A stretch of 7,860 nt of DNA from Comamonadaceae bacterium. GTDB lineage: Bacteria; Pseudomonadota; Gammaproteobacteria; Burkholderiales; Burkholderiaceae_C. This document shows, piece after piece, positions 5,757 through 7,860 of the stretch (within the stretch, counting starts at the first letter, position 1; every line of letters starts with the position of its first letter). The notes under the pieces are model-generated. The model worked only from the letters and a program-made list of their open reading frames with translations, did not search any database and had not been told where the DNA came from. The stretch lies in the NCBI GenBank assembly GCA_021286965.1, contig JAJTBK010000149.1, positions 1 through 7,860 of the forward strand, given 5' to 3'. Made by a program: the position numbers and the translations under genes.

Positions 5757-7367
5757 ATGCCAACACTGAACTGGATCGGCAAAGACGCCGTTGTCAAACA
5801 CCACAAAAACGTACCGTTTCGGCTGCTGGAGCCCGTAGCGGAGCTTTCCTGCGGGCCGGCGCAAGGCAAGGATGGAGGCAACCTCATCGTGCAGGGCGAC
5901 AACCTGCACGCGCTCAAAGCCCTGCTGCCGCGCTACGCCGGGCAGGTCAAGTGCATCTACATCGACCCGCCCTACAACACCGGCAACGAGGGCTGGGTCT
6001 ATAACGACAACGTCAACAGCCCGGAGATTCGAAAGTGGCTGGGCGAGGTGGTCGGCAAGGAGGGCGAGACGCTGGACAGGCATGACCGCTGGCTGTGCAT
6101 GATGTATCCGAGATTGGTATTGCTGAAACAGTTTTTGCGTGAGGATGGCGCGATTTTTGTGTCGATTGACGATAACGAGGTGGCGACGCTGCGGTTGTTG
6201 ATGGATGAAATTTTTGGAGCGGGAAATTTCGTTACTTCAATTGCGTGGCATAAACGTGTATCACCAGCAAACGATGCTAAATATTTTAGCAGTGATCTTG
6301 ATTTTATTTTGATTTATGCCAAACGAATAGATTCTTGGAAGCCCAATAGATTGGTCATGAATTCATCGCAATTGGGTAATTATAAAAATCCAGATGGAGA
6401 TGATCGAGGTAATTGGAATTCTTCGGCTTATACTTGTGCAAAAACTGCAGAGGAGCGCCCAAATCTTTATTATCCAATAATTCAACCTAATACTGGCAAG
6501 GAAATTTGGCCAAGCAAGATTCGTGTGTGGGCTTATGAGCTAAAAACACATCTTCAGCATGTAGCAGATAAAATGATTTATTGGGGGGTTGATGGAACAT
6601 CAGAAAAGCCCCGATTAAAAAAATTCCTAAGTAACGCGAAGATGGTTGTTCCCCGAAGTTTTTGGACTTCAGATGATGCGGGTCACAATCAAGAAGCCAA
6701 AGTCGAATTGAATGATTTTGGGTTTGATGAATATTTCGCAACGCCAAAACCTACGCGCCTTATACAGCGTATTATTCAAATTGCCACCGATAAAAATTCT
6801 ATTGTTTTGGATAGTTTTTCCGGATCGGGCACTACCGGCCATGCCGTCCTAAAGCAAAACGCCGAAGATGGCGGAAGCCGCCGTTTTATCCTTGTCGAAA
6901 TGGATGAAAACATCGCCGAAAACGTCACCCGCGAGCGCGTCAAACGTGTCGCTGAGGGCTATACCAACGACAAGGGGCAGGTCGTCGAGGGACTTGGCGG
7001 CGGCTTCCAGTTCTGCCGCCTCTCCGCCGAACCGCTGTTTGACGCCGATGGGCAGATCCGCAGCGATGTGACATTCGCACAACTGGCCGATTTTGTCTGG
7101 TTCGCTGAAACCGGCACAGGCTTCACGGGTTCGGCCGATTCACCGCTGCTGGGTATCCACGAAGGTCGCGCCATTTACCTGCTTTACAACGGCATTCTTA
7201 AAGACAAATCCGTCGCAGGCGGGAATGTGCTGACCGGCCCGGTGTTCGAGGTGCTGCCCAAGTTCGCCGGCCCGAAAGTGATCTACGCCGCTGCCAACCG
7301 CCTGGGCGCGCGCGCCGCCCGCGAAGGCATCACCTTCAAGCAGACGCCTTACGCGCTGGAGGTGTGA
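5757..7367 (+). CDS. Site-specific adenine-N6 DNA methyltransferase, type III Mod-like (beta class)
   Basis: Transfers a methyl group from S-adenosylmethionine to adenine N6 in a specific DNA sequence. It has 536 residues from this start. The motif order is that of beta-class enzymes: catalytic motif IV DPPYNTG at 70-76, then a variable target-recognition region (about 155-335), then the AdoMet motif I DSFSGSGTTGHAV at 352-364. The N-terminus (MPTLNWIGK) resembles the start of type III Mod-like proteins as I recall them. About 170 residues follow motif I. The start at 5757 is preferred over in-frame ATG 5748 because GGATGG at 5742-5747 is nine bases upstream of 5757, while 5748 lies too close to it. 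It is somewhat shorter than EcoP15I-type Mod (about 640). The centre is AT-rich, unlike both ends, which suggests domain exchange. The next gene starts one base after the stop. A solitary or type II-like role cannot be excluded because no restriction gene is in view. Confidence 0.93.
   Translation: MPTLNWIGKDAVVKHHKNVPFRLLEPVAELSCGPAQGKDGGNLIVQGDNLHALKALLPRYAGQVKCIYIDPPYNTGNEGWVYNDNVNSPEIRKWLGEVVGKEGETLDRHDRWLCMMYPRLVLLKQFLREDGAIFVSIDDNEVATLRLLMDEIFGAGNFVTSIAWHKRVSPANDAKYFSSDLDFILIYAKRIDSWKPNRLVMNSSQLGNYKNPDGDDRGNWNSSAYTCAKTAEERPNLYYPIIQPNTGKEIWPSKIRVWAYELKTHLQHVADKMIYWGVDGTSEKPRLKKFLSNAKMVVPRSFWTSDDAGHNQEAKVELNDFGFDEYFATPKPTRLIQRIIQIATDKNSIVLDSFSGSGTTGHAVLKQNAEDGGSRRFILVEMDENIAENVTRERVKRVAEGYTNDKGQVVEGLGGGFQFCRLSAEPLFDADGQIRSDVTFAQLADFVWFAETGTGFTGSADSPLLGIHEGRAIYLLYNGILKDKSVAGGNVLTGPVFEVLPKFAGPKVIYAAANRLGARAAREGITFKQTPYALEV
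6241..6780 (+). other. AT-rich target-recognition segment of the methyltransferase
   Basis: By hand count, G+C is 208 of 540 bases (about 39%) here. It is 62% at 5941-6000 and 65% at 6961-7020 of the same gene, and 73% in the sampled operon line 4981-5040. The change is gradual from about 6100 and reverses by about 6840. The segment covers residues about 162-341, between catalytic motif IV and AdoMet motif I, where beta-class enzymes carry the target-recognition domain. The frame stays open throughout, so the gene is intact. Confidence 0.8.
7358..7363 (+). promoter_or_regulatory. Ribosome binding site of the zeta-like gene
   Basis: GGAGGT, a full Shine-Dalgarno match, lies in the last sense codons of the methyltransferase, five bases before the GTG start at 7369. 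It decides the start codon, since no ATG is close by, and indicates coupled translation of the two genes. Confidence 0.8.
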
Positions 7368-7368
7368 G

Positions 7369-7860
7369 GTGGCGCAAGACTTGAAAGTCATCATCATTGC
7401 CGGGCCCAACGGCGCAGGCAAAACCACGTTTGCCCGCGAGTTTCTGCCCCACGAGGCGGCTTGCCCAGTGTTTGTCAACGCCGACCTGATTGCGGCGGGG
7501 TTGTCGCCCTTTGATGTGGAGGCTGCGGCCCTGCAGGCGGGGCGCTTGATGCTGCAAGAGTTGGAGCGGCATTTTCAGGCGCGGCGCAGTTTTGCTTTTG
7601 AAACCACCTTGTCAGGCCGCACCTGGTTACGCCATATCGGGCGTTGGCAGGCTGCAGGGTACCGGGTGGAGCTGATTTTTTTGCGTCTGAAAAGTGCTGA
7701 CGAGGCCGTGGCGCGGGTGCAGCAACGGGTGCTGCAAGGCGGGCACGATATTCCCGAAGCGGTGATTCGGCGCCGCTTTGCTGCGGGGCTGGACAATTTT
7801 CATCGCCATTACGCCCCTGCTGTGGATGCCTGGGCGCTGTATGACAACGCGGGCGAAGCG
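7369..7860 (+). CDS. Zeta-toxin-like P-loop kinase/ATPase (3' end outside window)
   Basis: 164 residues are visible with no stop before the window edge; relatives are usually about 190-200 residues, so most of the protein is here. The Walker A motif is GPNGAGKTT at 12-20 (Lys18). Other features match the zeta-like P-loop kinase family (COG4185-like): Asp39 in VNADLIAAGLSP, Glu78 in FETTLSG, and an arginine-rich lid-like segment RVLQGGHDIPEAVIRRRF at 120-137. In true zeta toxins the equivalent Asp is the catalytic base and the lid arginines bind the nucleotide; the substrate there is UDP-N-acetylglucosamine. Here the substrate is not known. It starts with GTG one base after the methyltransferase stop, so the two are probably one operon. 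No epsilon-like antitoxin gene precedes it. It may be a toxin, a small-molecule kinase, or an accessory protein of the modification system. Confidence 0.9.
   Translation, partial: MAQDLKVIIIAGPNGAGKTTFAREFLPHEAACPVFVNADLIAAGLSPFDVEAAALQAGRLMLQELERHFQARRSFAFETTLSGRTWLRHIGRWQAAGYRVELIFLRLKSADEAVARVQQRVLQGGHDIPEAVIRRRFAAGLDNFHRHYAPAVDAWALYDNAGEA

Noticed and set aside
5552..5917. N-terminal extension of the FAD dehydrogenase by 122 codons
   Set aside because: The extension overlaps the divergent methyltransferase, has no recognisable domain, and a ribosome binding site plus the FAD motif support the ATG at 5551.
6487..6747. Minus-strand small open frame opposite the methyltransferase centre
   Set aside because: It lies wholly inside an intact methyltransferase frame and has neither a recognisable domain nor a clear ribosome binding site.
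5757..7367. Phase-variable repeat tract in the methyltransferase
   Set aside because: I found no tandem repeat or long homopolymer of the kind that switches type III mod genes; the longest G run is six, near 6583-6588.
1..7860. CRISPR array, tRNA, rRNA or insertion sequence
   Set aside because: No spaced direct repeats, tRNA-like cloverleaf, rRNA signature or transposase sequence was seen on either strand.

Overview
The window looks like a piece of a GC-rich betaproteobacterial chromosome, most likely from the family Comamonadaceae (Acidovorax-like). I base this on the high GC content (73% in the hand-counted line 4981-5040), on protein types that read as typical of that group, and on a short intergenic hairpin repeat near 3893-3930. 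From memory, that repeat resembles one that recurs in Comamonadaceae genomes. The assignment is inference; no search was run.

Left part (1-5551, minus strand): a four-gene catabolic operon read right to left. It encodes an FAD-binding dehydrogenase of the fumarate reductase/ketosteroid dehydrogenase type (3938-5551), a GMC-family FAD alcohol dehydrogenase (2266-3876), a short-chain dehydrogenase/reductase (1421-2269) and a coniferyl-aldehyde-dehydrogenase-like ALDH (1-1424, cut by the window edge). The last three overlap at ATGA junctions and are probably translationally coupled. Together they could desaturate or oxidise a substrate and carry an alcohol through aldehyde to carboxylic acid. 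The actual substrate is not visible in the sequence.

Middle (5552-5756): a short divergent intergenic region with a 7-bp inverted repeat just upstream of the plus-strand gene. I found no convincing sigma-70 promoter and no regulator gene.

Right part (5757-7860, plus strand): the start of a DNA-modification/defence-like module. A beta-class adenine-specific DNA methyltransferase (Mod-like, type III style) has GC-rich ends and an AT-rich centre (about 39% GC) that coincides with the expected target-recognition domain, so the specificity domain was probably swapped in. One base after its stop codon, with a perfect GGAGGT ribosome binding site inside the end of the methyltransferase, a zeta-toxin-like P-loop kinase begins and runs off the right edge. 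No restriction subunit is visible; if one exists it lies beyond the window. The coupling of a methyltransferase to a zeta-like kinase with no antitoxin gene between them is the most interesting thing here.
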